Below are positions 8,150 to 13,341 of a stretch of 13,341 nt of DNA, one piece after another. The notes under the pieces are model-generated. The model had not been told where the DNA came from and did not search any database. It saw only the letters and a program-made list of their open reading frames with translations. The translations under genes and the position numbers were made by a program. Each line of letters begins with the position of its first letter. Position 1 is the stretch's first letter. This DNA comes from Nitrospiraceae bacterium (GTDB lineage Bacteria > Nitrospirota > Nitrospiria > Nitrospirales > UBA8639), in contig DOFS01000275.1 of assembly GCA_003523945.1 (NCBI GenBank), positions 1-13,341 of the forward strand. The letters run 5' to 3'.

Positions 8150-8659
8150 TTACTCACTGACCGCTACATCGGCCGGCTCTTTGGCCGTCTCCCCTTCAGG
8201 AGCAGCCTCTTCTGCATCTTTTTTCACAAGCGTCACATTGATTTTTGGTACCACATCCCGATGAAGCTTAATGGCAACCGAAAAGGTCCCCAATTCCTTA
8301 AGAGGCTGTGGCAAGTGAATCTTCCTTCGATCCACCTCCACGCCCTGAGAAGCTAATCGTTCGGCCACATCTTTGGATGTCACGGATCCAAACAGCTTGT
8401 CGTCTTTTCCGGTTTGCACTTCAAACGTCAGGGAGATTTTTGACAAACTCTTCCCCGACTCGCCTAAAGATTCCAATTCTTTTTTGGCCTTTTGGTCGAT
8501 CTGCCGTTTGATATGTTGCAACAACTTGACCTGTCGCTCTTCAGCGACGACAGCTTTTTTCCTCGGAAGTAAATAGTTTCTTGCATACCCTTTTGCCACC
8601 GTCAACACGTCACCCAAATACCCCAAACCTTCCACATTTTCCTGCAGAATAACCTTCAT
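8150..8659 (-). CDS. rplI: 50S ribosomal protein L9 (bL9)
   Basis: 169 residues from the ATG at 8659. The N-terminal rRNA-binding domain is canonical (MKVILQENVEGLGYLGDV, then VAKGYARNYLLPRKKA). It is followed by the long connecting helix (about 40-75) and the C-terminal domain with KLFGSVTSKDVAE and VEVDRRKIHL. The last 25 residues are an Ala/Glu-rich tail beyond the usual ~150-residue length. I chose ATG 8659 because AAGGAG lies 8 nt upstream. The ORF could open at GTG 8665 but has no better SD. bL9 is usually encoded with rpsF and rpsR. Here it heads a unit with glyA and nrdR, and a divergent unrelated gene lies upstream. Confidence 0.98.
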   Translation of the reverse strand: MKVILQENVEGLGYLGDVLTVAKGYARNYLLPRKKAVVAEERQVKLLQHIKRQIDQKAKKELESLGESGKSLSKISLTFEVQTGKDDKLFGSVTSKDVAERLASQGVEVDRRKIHLPQPLKELGTFSVAIKLHRDVVPKINVTLVKKDAEEAAPEGETAKEPADVAVSE

Positions 8660-8694
8660 AAACACGTCTCCTTAGCCTAGCGAATAAGAGAAGC

Positions 8695-8723
8695 ATCTTA
8701 AGACTGGGTATAGAAAAAGTCAA
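8695..8723 (-). promoter_or_regulatory. Sigma70-type promoter for rplI-glyA-nrdR
   Basis: On the minus strand, -35 TTGACT (8723-8718) and -10 TAAGAT (8700-8695) are separated by exactly 17 bases. Transcription would start near 8688 and give a leader of about 30 nt to the rplI ATG, which has a strong AAGGAG site. This is the best promoter in the divergent region. Confidence 0.75.
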
Positions 8724-8869
8724 TTGAATTGCCGAATATATCATTAGGAAACCCTTCTCCTTTAGTCATGAGGTAACCACCACACATGCTCAGGGTAGCC
8801 GGATAATTTCTCAAAGATTTTAGCAACTTTCTCTTCAAAAATGTGCTATGCTTCCCAGACCTCTTAAAC

Positions 8870-8887
8870 ATTTGCACTTAGGCAAAT
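8870..8887. promoter_or_regulatory. Palindrome ATTTGC-N6-GCAAAT, possible operator
   Basis: ATTTGC (8870-8875) and GCAAAT (8882-8887) are perfect reverse complements with a 6-base centre, the geometry of a dimeric repressor or activator site. It lies 113 bp upstream of the start of the exported-protein gene. No regulator is identifiable. Confidence 0.35.
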
Positions 8888-9000
8888 ATTAGGTAACGAA
8901 AGGCGTCATGGGTTAGAGCCTATTGGAATGATACGGTTATGATGAAGAATCTGATTATTTTGTTATCTGTTGTTCTCCAGGACTTCGAATAGTAAGGATC

Positions 9001-9507
9001 ATGAACCACATCAGTCACCGTCTGGGCAGCGCCAGCACACTCATCAATCTTCTCCTGTTCAGCCTATTCTCACTCATCCTCCTGGCCAATCCTGGTTCGG
9101 CCAGAGCCGAGGAAGGACTGAAGGAAGAAGGCCTTGAACTCCAACCTTTCTCAGATCTCAATCTTCGCTTTTCCAATCGCCCGCTCACCCCGCCCGACAC
9201 ACTCATCGTCCAAACCATTCCGCTCGCCGGGCTCTCTGTCGCCAGACCCTTTGTCGCTCCGGCTCCACAAGCGGTGATTTTTGAAGATGATCGCCGGCAA
9301 CGGGTCGCCGTTCTCTCGACCGATAACTCCGGAACCCTGACACTTTATTTACTTGAACACCTCCCTCTTGATCCAAAGCTACCCGCCCTGTTTGAATGTG
9401 CACATAATCGAGGCTGCGAGGCGGACCGAACTCCCCTCACAGGAGGATTGGGTTGTCTCGCCCTCTGTATCAAGGATCTTCTGGAATTGTCGGCTCTCAA
9501 TCAATAA
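9001..9507 (+). CDS. Exported four-cysteine protein of unknown function
   Basis: 168 residues. The N-terminus is a classic Sec signal peptide: a weakly basic start (NHISHR), a hydrophobic core at about 13-29 (TLINLLLFSLFSLILLA) and an SARA-EE cleavage site after residue 36, giving a mature protein of about 132 residues. The mature part has a charged start (EEGLKEEGLELQPF), a beta-looking centre (DTLIVQTIPLAGL, RVAVLSTDNSGTLTLYLLE) and four cysteines, C133, C139, C152 and C156, that could form two disulfides in the periplasm. No lipobox precedes the cleavage site and no family is recognised. The ATG at 9001 has TAAGGA just upstream. The next gene overlaps or closely follows it, so the two are co-transcribed, although the partner looks cytoplasmic. 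A role cannot be assigned. Confidence 0.8.
   Translation: MNHISHRLGSASTLINLLLFSLFSLILLANPGSARAEEGLKEEGLELQPFSDLNLRFSNRPLTPPDTLIVQTIPLAGLSVARPFVAPAPQAVIFEDDRRQRVAVLSTDNSGTLTLYLLEHLPLDPKLPALFECAHNRGCEADRTPLTGGLGCLALCIKDLLELSALNQ
9441..9455 (+). promoter_or_regulatory. Strong Shine-Dalgarno AGGAGG before a TTG start inside the upstream gene
   Basis: AGGAGG at 9441-9446 lies 6 nt before an in-frame TTG at 9453, within the last part of the exported-protein gene. The alternative ATG at 9513, 5 nt after that gene's stop, has only AT-rich sequence upstream and no SD. This favours the TTG start and a 55-nt gene overlap. Confidence 0.5.
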
Positions 9508-11024
9508 TTCCCATGAAACTCTATGATCTTCTTACGCTGGCCGCCACCCACCTCGCCACGGAGCGGGAAGTCGCCATGAGCCGGGGGTTGGACGCTCCTT
9601 TGGAGATTGCCCAAGCCCGCCACATCCGCACGGTGGGATCGCTTCACCTCTACAGCTGTGTTGCTTTGCCGGGAAGGACGTTTTTGCCGGATATCCCAAT
9701 GACCTTATTGCCGGGCAACGACATGGAACCTACCGAAGGCTATCTTCTTGGCTGGTATCAGGGATCGCTCATCCTCCAAACCTTCGATCACGTCGGTGAA
9801 ACCCTCAATCAGGGCACCCTGATTCCAGATACATCGGGGTTCCTCGAAACCGGAGCCGCACGGTTATCCGACATGGCCAGCAAACCCGACTCCTTTACCC
9901 TTGGACCTGCAGAACGATTGGTACCCTGGCTGGACCCCCAGCCGCCTTCCAACCACACGGCGGCAAGAGACAGCATTCCACCCACAGTGCTGACAACCAT
10001 CTGGGGAGAGACTCGGCAAGCGCGCTGGACAAAATTGACGACATTGATTGTCGATCAGGTTCGAAAAAACAAGCGCATCCTTCTGGTCGCTCCGGATCAT
10101 CAAACAGTCGATGAGTTAACAGGTACGGTGGCCCACGCCTTAAAAATGGCGGCACTGCCCTACCGGAGCTTGCTCTGCCGCTATGAATTACCCCTGATGA
10201 AAGAAGCAGCAGGTATGCCCCTCCAGGAATTTGGCTTTGAAGCACAGATGTATCATTTTTTTGCCAAGGCCAACGCTAAAAAAGTCTCGTTACGAAAAAA
10301 ATATGAGCGGTTTAGGGAACTGACTCCGATTCTGGCCTATAAACGCGACAAGCAAAAAGACCTGAACGAAGTAAAATTATTGGAATGGCGGCTACTCACA
10401 CAGCTCAGTGATTGGCAGGGGAAAGTCAAAAATATCGACAAAATTCTCCGCGACTATGAAGCGCTTCCCATTTGGAAACGGATGGGCATGCAGGTGGCGG
10501 GCAAGAACATCGACACCCTGGCCGAATACCGGGTGATTTACGAAGGAAAAATTCTTGGACTGATGAAAGAAGTCGAAGTTGCACAAAAGCGAATTAAAGA
10601 ATTAATTCCCGAAGCGACCGTTCCCAAAGACCTGCGACCGGAATACGATGAATTAAAGGAGGAAATCAAACGATTGGGAGGCACAAAAAAAATCCGTGAG
10701 ATGCTGGCTGCCGGAGAAGGCACCAACCGGCAAGCTTTTGCACAAAACAAACGCATCATGGCCAGTACACCGGGCCGCATTCTCACGGACCCCCTCTTTC
10801 GAAAAGTCCCGTATGATTTATTGATTATTGACAATGCCCCACGCATCCCCGCCTCTCTCTTGCTTGCGGCGACCGGGACCATTCGTGAGCGAATCATTCT
10901 CAGCGGCGACACGACTGATTTGCTTCCTGGAGAATCGGGAAAACCTGCTTCTCCTGGACGCTGGCCACAAGCCTTTCTGGAAACCCTTCTTAGCTCTTCT
11001 CCCCAACCCACCAGCGTGGGATGA
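9453..11024 (+). CDS. Degenerate UPF1-like SF1 helicase first half (pseudo-ATPase), unknown role
   Basis: 523 residues from TTG 9453 (503 from ATG 9513). The order of elements matches the first RecA half of UPF1/IGHMBP2-type SF1 helicases. A beta-barrel-like part (about 65-135: SLHLYSCVALPG, GYLLGWYQGSLILQTF) comes before the Walker A position, which reads WGETRQARWTKLT (184-196) and has no GKT. Motif Ia is RILLVAPDHQTVDEL (208-222). A long charged helical, probably coiled-coil insertion covers about 270-415. Motif II is LLIIDNAPRIP (456-466), with IDNA where active enzymes have IDEA. Motif III is LSGDTTDLLP (483-492). The protein then ends after about 30 residues, so motifs IV-VI and the second RecA domain are absent. 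ATP hydrolysis is therefore unlikely and a structural or nucleic-acid-binding role is inferred. No signal peptide. The coding frame is intact, so it does not look like simple decay. Confidence 0.75.
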   Translation: MSRPLYQGSSGIVGSQSIIPMKLYDLLTLAATHLATEREVAMSRGLDAPLEIAQARHIRTVGSLHLYSCVALPGRTFLPDIPMTLLPGNDMEPTEGYLLGWYQGSLILQTFDHVGETLNQGTLIPDTSGFLETGAARLSDMASKPDSFTLGPAERLVPWLDPQPPSNHTAARDSIPPTVLTTIWGETRQARWTKLTTLIVDQVRKNKRILLVAPDHQTVDELTGTVAHALKMAALPYRSLLCRYELPLMKEAAGMPLQEFGFEAQMYHFFAKANAKKVSLRKKYERFRELTPILAYKRDKQKDLNEVKLLEWRLLTQLSDWQGKVKNIDKILRDYEALPIWKRMGMQVAGKNIDTLAEYRVIYEGKILGLMKEVEVAQKRIKELIPEATVPKDLRPEYDELKEEIKRLGGTKKIREMLAAGEGTNRQAFAQNKRIMASTPGRILTDPLFRKVPYDLLIIDNAPRIPASLLLAATGTIRERIILSGDTTDLLPGESGKPASPGRWPQAFLETLLSSSPQPTSVG

Positions 11025-11129
11025 TGCCCGGAACGATTTCCTCATCCGTGAAAAGGTCATGTGTCACCCAGAAAGAATTTTTCAGACGGGATGAATACAT
11101 GAAAAAGCCAACATCAGCACAATGACAAC

Positions 11130-11158
11130 TTGACCGCATTTCTGTAAAAGATGATAAT
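11130..11158 (+). promoter_or_regulatory. Sigma70-type promoter of the tRNA-Leu gene
   Basis: -35 TTGACC (11130-11135) and -10 GATAAT (11153-11158) are separated by 17 bases, each one base from consensus. The predicted start, near 11165, is only about 5 nt before the mature tRNA 5' end. Confidence 0.8.
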
Positions 11159-11169
11159 CCCATCCATGT

Positions 11170-11256
11170 GCCGAAGTGGCGGAACTGGCAGACGCACTAG
11201 ATTCAGGGTCTAGCGCCCTCCGGGGTGTGCGGGTTCAAATCCCGCCTTCGGCACCA
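11170..11256 (+). tRNA. tRNA-Leu (anticodon CAG), CCA encoded
   Basis: An 87-nt class II cloverleaf read by eye. The acceptor stem GCCGAAG (11170-11176) pairs with CTTCGGC (11246-11252). The anticodon stem is CTAGA/TCTAG (11197-11201 with 11209-11213) around the loop TTCAGGG, giving anticodon CAG at 11204-11206, which reads CUG. There is a long variable arm (about 11214-11230, with a CCTCCGGGG core) as in tRNA-Leu. The T arm GCGGG-TTCAAAT-CCCGC ends at 11245, then discriminator A and a genomically encoded CCA (11254-11256). All stems are perfect, so the gene looks functional and unmutated. Confidence 0.97.
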
Positions 11257-11262
11257 TCCTCG

Positions 11263-11269
11263 TTTTTTT
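11263..11269 (+). terminator. T-tract after tRNA-Leu
   Basis: A run of seven T starts 7 nt after the encoded CCA. There is no separate GC-rich hairpin before it, so if it terminates transcription it uses the tRNA's own 3' structure. The call is tentative. Confidence 0.4.
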
Positions 11270-11575
11270 AATAACCAGCTTATCTAATTTGGTTCATAGA
11301 TAATCGACTAATTCCAACACTTCATTCACCCCCTCCTATTTTTGCTCTACATACCGAGTAGGCCTTTTGCCATTTGGGAGAAGAAAATACCCAGATGAAC
11401 AAAGCAAGACTTTCCCTCTGAATGGTTCATTTACCTTTTCAGATGTAGCTTTCATTACCAAATAAGAGCCGAAGATATCCTGACGATCAGACCAAATTAA
11501 ATCTTGTCGTGCTTACAGTCCCATTCAAAAGGCATTGAATTTTTTCTATTTGTGCTATGGGGTGGTCCCCTCAAT

Positions 11576-11587
11576 CTTGTCGACAAG
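11576..11587. repeat. 12-bp perfect palindrome CTTGTCGACAAG
   Basis: All twelve bases are self-complementary with no spacer. It lies about 95 bp downstream of the oxygenase stop and about 320 bp after the tRNA. It could be a protein site or remnant of a mobile element end. No function can be assigned. Confidence 0.4.
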
Positions 11588-11661
11588 GACCGGCAAGACC
11601 TGGGTTAAGTCAGGATATGGTCTTAGAAACTACCATTACCCAATATAGTTGTGGGGTGGGG

Positions 11662-11680
11662 TGACCTGGCTTGCAGGTCA
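11662..11680 (-). terminator. Stem-loop immediately after the oxygenase stop codon
   Basis: TGACCTG (11662-11668) and CAGGTCA (11674-11680) form a perfect 7-bp stem with a 5-base loop (GCTTG). A G-T and a G-C pair could lengthen the base into the stop codon. It directly abuts the TGA (11683-11681) of the minus-strand gene. The sequence beyond is C/A-rich rather than T-rich, so it may stabilise the mRNA 3' end or assist termination without being a standard intrinsic terminator. Confidence 0.4.
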
Positions 11681-12724
11681 TCAATGGACAATCGATAGAC
11701 TTAACGTGACATTTCGTTTGGTCCCTCCACCACTGGGAGTTTCCTTTTCCATCAATATCCGATGCACGGTAGGAGCAAACCCAAATTCTTTGGTAATTTT
11801 CTGAGAGGGAAAAATGGCGAGGGAATCTGAAGTCAGCGGTAAATCTACCCAACGTTCCCCAGTATAGATTTGTGTGGTAAGAATATCTCTCTCACTGGCC
11901 AAACCAGTGAGAAGTTTTGAGCCGTCCACATGTCCAGCTCCAATAGTAAGCCTACCCTTTTCCGAAGGATCTATAGGGCCCTTGTCTAACAAAGCGTTCA
12001 GACGGCACAAAAGCCCGTTCATCCCCGGCATTAAGAGAGAGAGCCCAAATAAGTCTCGAAGAATTTTTCTATTCAATACCCCCTTTGCCATACCTTTGAA
12101 AGCGTCTACTTTTTGTCCAATCCTTGTCCATTTTCCAGAGGAATCGGAAAGAAGGGAAAAAATCAGTTCTAGTTCATTCGGACGAGGATATTTTAAAATT
12201 TCAATTTTTACCTTGCAAGAGGGTGGAGACCTATTAATGGGTATAGTGCTTCTAAAGATTTCCGACATCAGCTCCCAAGCTATCCTAAGTAGATGGTCTG
12301 GATAAGAAATTCTTTTTCCATTTTGAAAGAAACTTCCAGGGATAGCTTGCATTAAGTTTTGGCCCGGGACAGGAAAAACATTCATTTTTCTTGCAATGTG
12401 ACCAATACTTCCTGGAGTGAACCGAAACATATCGCCTAAATCAATATTTTGAGGAACATGATTTAGGGCAAGGTTAAAGAGATTTTCCTGCCAGGACATT
12501 TGAAAGTGATGGGATTCCTCGAAACCCTGATTTTGAGGACCCAGAAACCCTTCCCAAATTTGAGAAATCCTTGGATCCTTTAGAATGACTGCTTTTACCC
12601 CCTTGTTAAATAGTTTTCCTATGGCACCAGGTTTTAAATCTTGAAAAAAAACTTCAGCAATGCTTCGGTCTGCGAGGATTGAATCATTTTTAAAGTACGA
12701 AGAAGAGGAAGGATGAGTAGTCAT
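11681..12724 (-). CDS. Putative Fe(II)/2-oxoglutarate-dependent oxygenase, isopenicillin-N-synthase-like
   Basis: 347 residues, close to the usual size of plant- and IPNS-type dioxygenases. The catalytic C-terminus shows GHVDGSKLLTGL with H265-x-D267 and a distal H321 in APTVHRIL. The D-to-H distance is 54 residues, the same as in isopenicillin N synthase (D216 to H270, from memory). Between them, GERWVDLPLTSDSLAIFP matches the W-x-x-V-P then strand pattern of the double-stranded beta-helix. R337 (TKRNVTL) is the candidate co-substrate carboxylate binder, but it sits 16 residues after the histidine instead of about 9 and lacks the RxS serine. The N-terminal half (KAVILKDP, SHHFQMSWQENLF) is weakly DIOX_N-like. 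The start is ATG 12724, with AGGGAG 4 nt upstream. It has no partner genes, and the substrate is unknown. Composition is A+T-richer than the left side, which suggests acquisition. Confidence 0.72.
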   Translation of the reverse strand: MTTHPSSSSYFKNDSILADRSIAEVFFQDLKPGAIGKLFNKGVKAVILKDPRISQIWEGFLGPQNQGFEESHHFQMSWQENLFNLALNHVPQNIDLGDMFRFTPGSIGHIARKMNVFPVPGQNLMQAIPGSFFQNGKRISYPDHLLRIAWELMSEIFRSTIPINRSPPSCKVKIEILKYPRPNELELIFSLLSDSSGKWTRIGQKVDAFKGMAKGVLNRKILRDLFGLSLLMPGMNGLLCRLNALLDKGPIDPSEKGRLTIGAGHVDGSKLLTGLASERDILTTQIYTGERWVDLPLTSDSLAIFPSQKITKEFGFAPTVHRILMEKETPSGGGTKRNVTLSLSIVH

Positions 12725-13108
12725 TAGTCTCCCTGAAAATTAGCAGAAGATCAAATTCGTATTGGGCAAAAAAAATTAGAGACCAAGGTTTTATATTAGT
12801 TAGCGGAGACTGACCCTTTATTATGTGAAGTTTCTTCGGTTAATGGGTTGAGATGCCTTTCATGCTTTGCTTTCTAACGTGCGGCATCTCATCCCACAAG
12901 CCGCGCCAAAACATGAGACTCTGAATTGTTTTCTGATAGCATAGGAAGAAAGAGGGTATTGTAAATGCCACTTATGGGTTATCTATCGGTTCATTTCCCA
13001 ATTAAATGTCAAAACCGATCTATTTTGGACTAAGCAAAAGTCGGCCACTCTGTCATTAGGAAAATAAGGGGCGGCCCTAGATAATGAGCGTTATTTTAGG
13101 ATGGCTGG
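12725..13108. other. Gene-free region between the oxygenase and transposase debris
   Basis: 384 bp with no ORF I can defend. It includes a poly-A tract near 12770, the long inverted repeat at 12845-12895, and a 7-bp pair ATCGGTT/AACCGAT (12985-12991 with 13013-13019). It also includes a GGGGCGGCCCTAGATAAT stretch near 13068-13085 that could be the left end of the IS1595-type element. No clear promoter for the oxygenase gene was found by eye. Confidence 0.5.
12845..12895. repeat. 13-bp inverted repeat (12 of 13 pairs) with 25-base spacer
   Basis: GGGTTGAGATGCC (12845-12857) and GGCATCTCATCCC (12883-12895) are reverse complements except for one T-T mismatch; the inner nine pairs are perfect. 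No T-run follows on either strand. It could be an mRNA hairpin in a leader, a protein-binding site or a mobile-element remnant. Confidence 0.6.
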
Positions 13109-13285
13109 ATGCGAAAGAGCCGCCTCAGCCTTGCCAAACAGACCCGTTTGATCGAGTATTTTGTCGCTCGGACCACGGCTCGAACCGCTGGAGCATGGCC
13201 TTGCTCCGTCGCGGGTTTCCCAAAGAAACGGTTCTCCACTCTGCTGGTGGCAGTCAGGATTGCTCACAGCGCTATCAGCGATTGA
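13109..13285 (+). pseudogene. IS1595/IS1016-type transposase N-terminus, truncated
   Basis: ATG 13109 (AGGATGG just upstream) opens a frame starting MRKSRLSLAKQTRLIEYFV, then ARTTARTAG. This is the signature start of IS1595-family (IS1016 group) transposases, whose next block should read like AxLVGVNxxTAxYYFHRLR. Here the similarity stops after about residue 28 (near 13192) and the frame hits TGA at 13283-13285, for 58 residues in total against well over 200 for the intact family. The DNA from about 13180 onward instead matches an IS3-type transposase in another frame, so this is a broken remnant. Family recognition is from memory of the motif. Confidence 0.65.
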
Positions 13286-13341
13286 TGGAGAGCAACGGTC
13301 TGCACCGGAGCAGGGGGCGCCGAGCGACCTGCTACGATAAT
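13180..13341 (+). pseudogene. IS3-family OrfB transposase fragment, degenerate, continues past the right edge
   Basis: In the frame containing 13195-13197, the sequence reads NRWSMALLRRGFPKETVL, then HSAGGSQDCSQRYQRLM and later GRRATCYDN at the window end. It follows the IS3-family integrase pattern MAxxRR...HSDxGSQYxSxxYQxLL...SRxGxCxDN. The catalytic aspartate of HSDRGSQY is alanine here and the conserved tyrosine is aspartate, so the enzyme would be inactive even if complete. The upstream two-thirds of OrfB is missing and replaced by IS1595-type sequence. The exact left boundary is approximate. The C-terminus and right end lie outside the window. Confidence 0.65.

Larger units (their letters stand above)
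8660..9000. other. Divergent intergenic region between rplI and the exported-protein gene
   Basis: 341 bp without a gene. It holds the rplI promoter (8695-8723), a 6-6-6 palindrome ATTTGC-N6-GCAAAT at 8870-8887, and the AAGGA ribosome site just before 9001. I see no convincing -35/-10 pair for the plus-strand gene: TATGAT at about 8937 has no good -35 partner. No tRNA or recognised riboswitch is visible. Confidence 0.6.
11257..11680. other. A+T-rich gene-poor spacer after tRNA-Leu with clustered palindromes
   Basis: 424 bp without a supportable gene. All frames are broken by stops, and base composition is visibly A+T-richer than the conserved genes to the left. It contains the T-tract after the tRNA, the perfect palindrome CTTGTCGACAAG (11576-11587), an AAGACC...GGTCTT pair (11595-11600 with 11619-11624), and a stem-loop at 11662-11680 abutting the oxygenase stop. 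No copy of the tRNA 3' end was found in it. Confidence 0.6.

Noticed and set aside
8660..9000. Riboswitch or ribosomal-protein leader in front of rplI
   Set aside because: The predicted promoter leaves only about 30 nt of leader, too short for a structured riboswitch.
10828..11094. Plus-strand ORF overlapping the end of the pseudo-helicase and extending 70 bp past it, considered as a frameshifted helicase C-terminus
   Set aside because: Its translation beyond 11024 is about 23 residues with no motif IV-VI, far too short for a second RecA domain, so there is no sign of a frameshift.
11874..12305. 143-codon plus-strand ORF inside the oxygenase gene
   Set aside because: It lies antisense to the frame carrying the HxD...H signature and has no motif of its own.
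11257..13341. Direct repeat of the tRNA-Leu 3' end as an attachment site
   Set aside because: I looked for the CCCGCCTTCGGCACCA segment in the rest of the window and did not find a copy.
1..13341. CRISPR array, rRNA or tandem repeat array
   Set aside because: No regularly spaced repeats and no rRNA-like sequence were seen on either strand.

Overview
The window looks like a bacterial chromosome segment. The gene set (nrdR, glyA, rplI, an AddA/AddB-type helicase-nuclease pair, a NarL-type two-component pair) is housekeeping. The overall protein flavour is compatible with Nitrospirota, but I cannot fix the taxon from sequence alone.

Left and centre (1-8659, all minus strand, so read right to left): rplI, glyA and nrdR lead a co-oriented gene train. 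They are followed by a cytoplasmic histidine kinase with an N-terminal Rossmann-like domain and its overlapping NarL/FixJ response regulator. Next come a small CxxC thioredoxin-fold protein, a tiny zinc-ribbon protein, and an AddB-like protein whose stop overlaps the start of an AddA-like UvrD-family helicase that runs off the left edge. A good sigma70-type promoter (TTGACT-N17-TAAGAT) drives rplI. Gaps of about 120 bp (nrdR to kinase) and 140 bp (regulator to thioredoxin) leave room for internal promoters, so this may be two or three transcription units.

Divergent unit (9001-11024, plus strand): an exported four-cysteine protein of unknown function is followed, with an apparent 55-nt overlap, by a protein built like the first half of a UPF1-like SF1 helicase. 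Its ATPase motifs are broken: no Walker A, IDNA in place of IDEA, and no second RecA domain. I regard this pair as the least explained genuine unit of the window.

Right part (11170-13341): tRNA-Leu(CAG) has a close-to-consensus promoter and an encoded CCA end. After it comes a visibly A+T-richer, gene-poor stretch with several palindromes. This stretch holds one complete gene that carries the HxD...H signature of the isopenicillin-N-synthase-like Fe(II)/2-oxoglutarate oxygenases. The right edge holds transposase debris: the N-terminus of an IS1595/IS1016-type transposase runs directly into a degenerate IS3-family OrfB fragment in another frame. This side looks like accessory DNA next to a tRNA gene, although I found no duplicated tRNA end that would prove integration.
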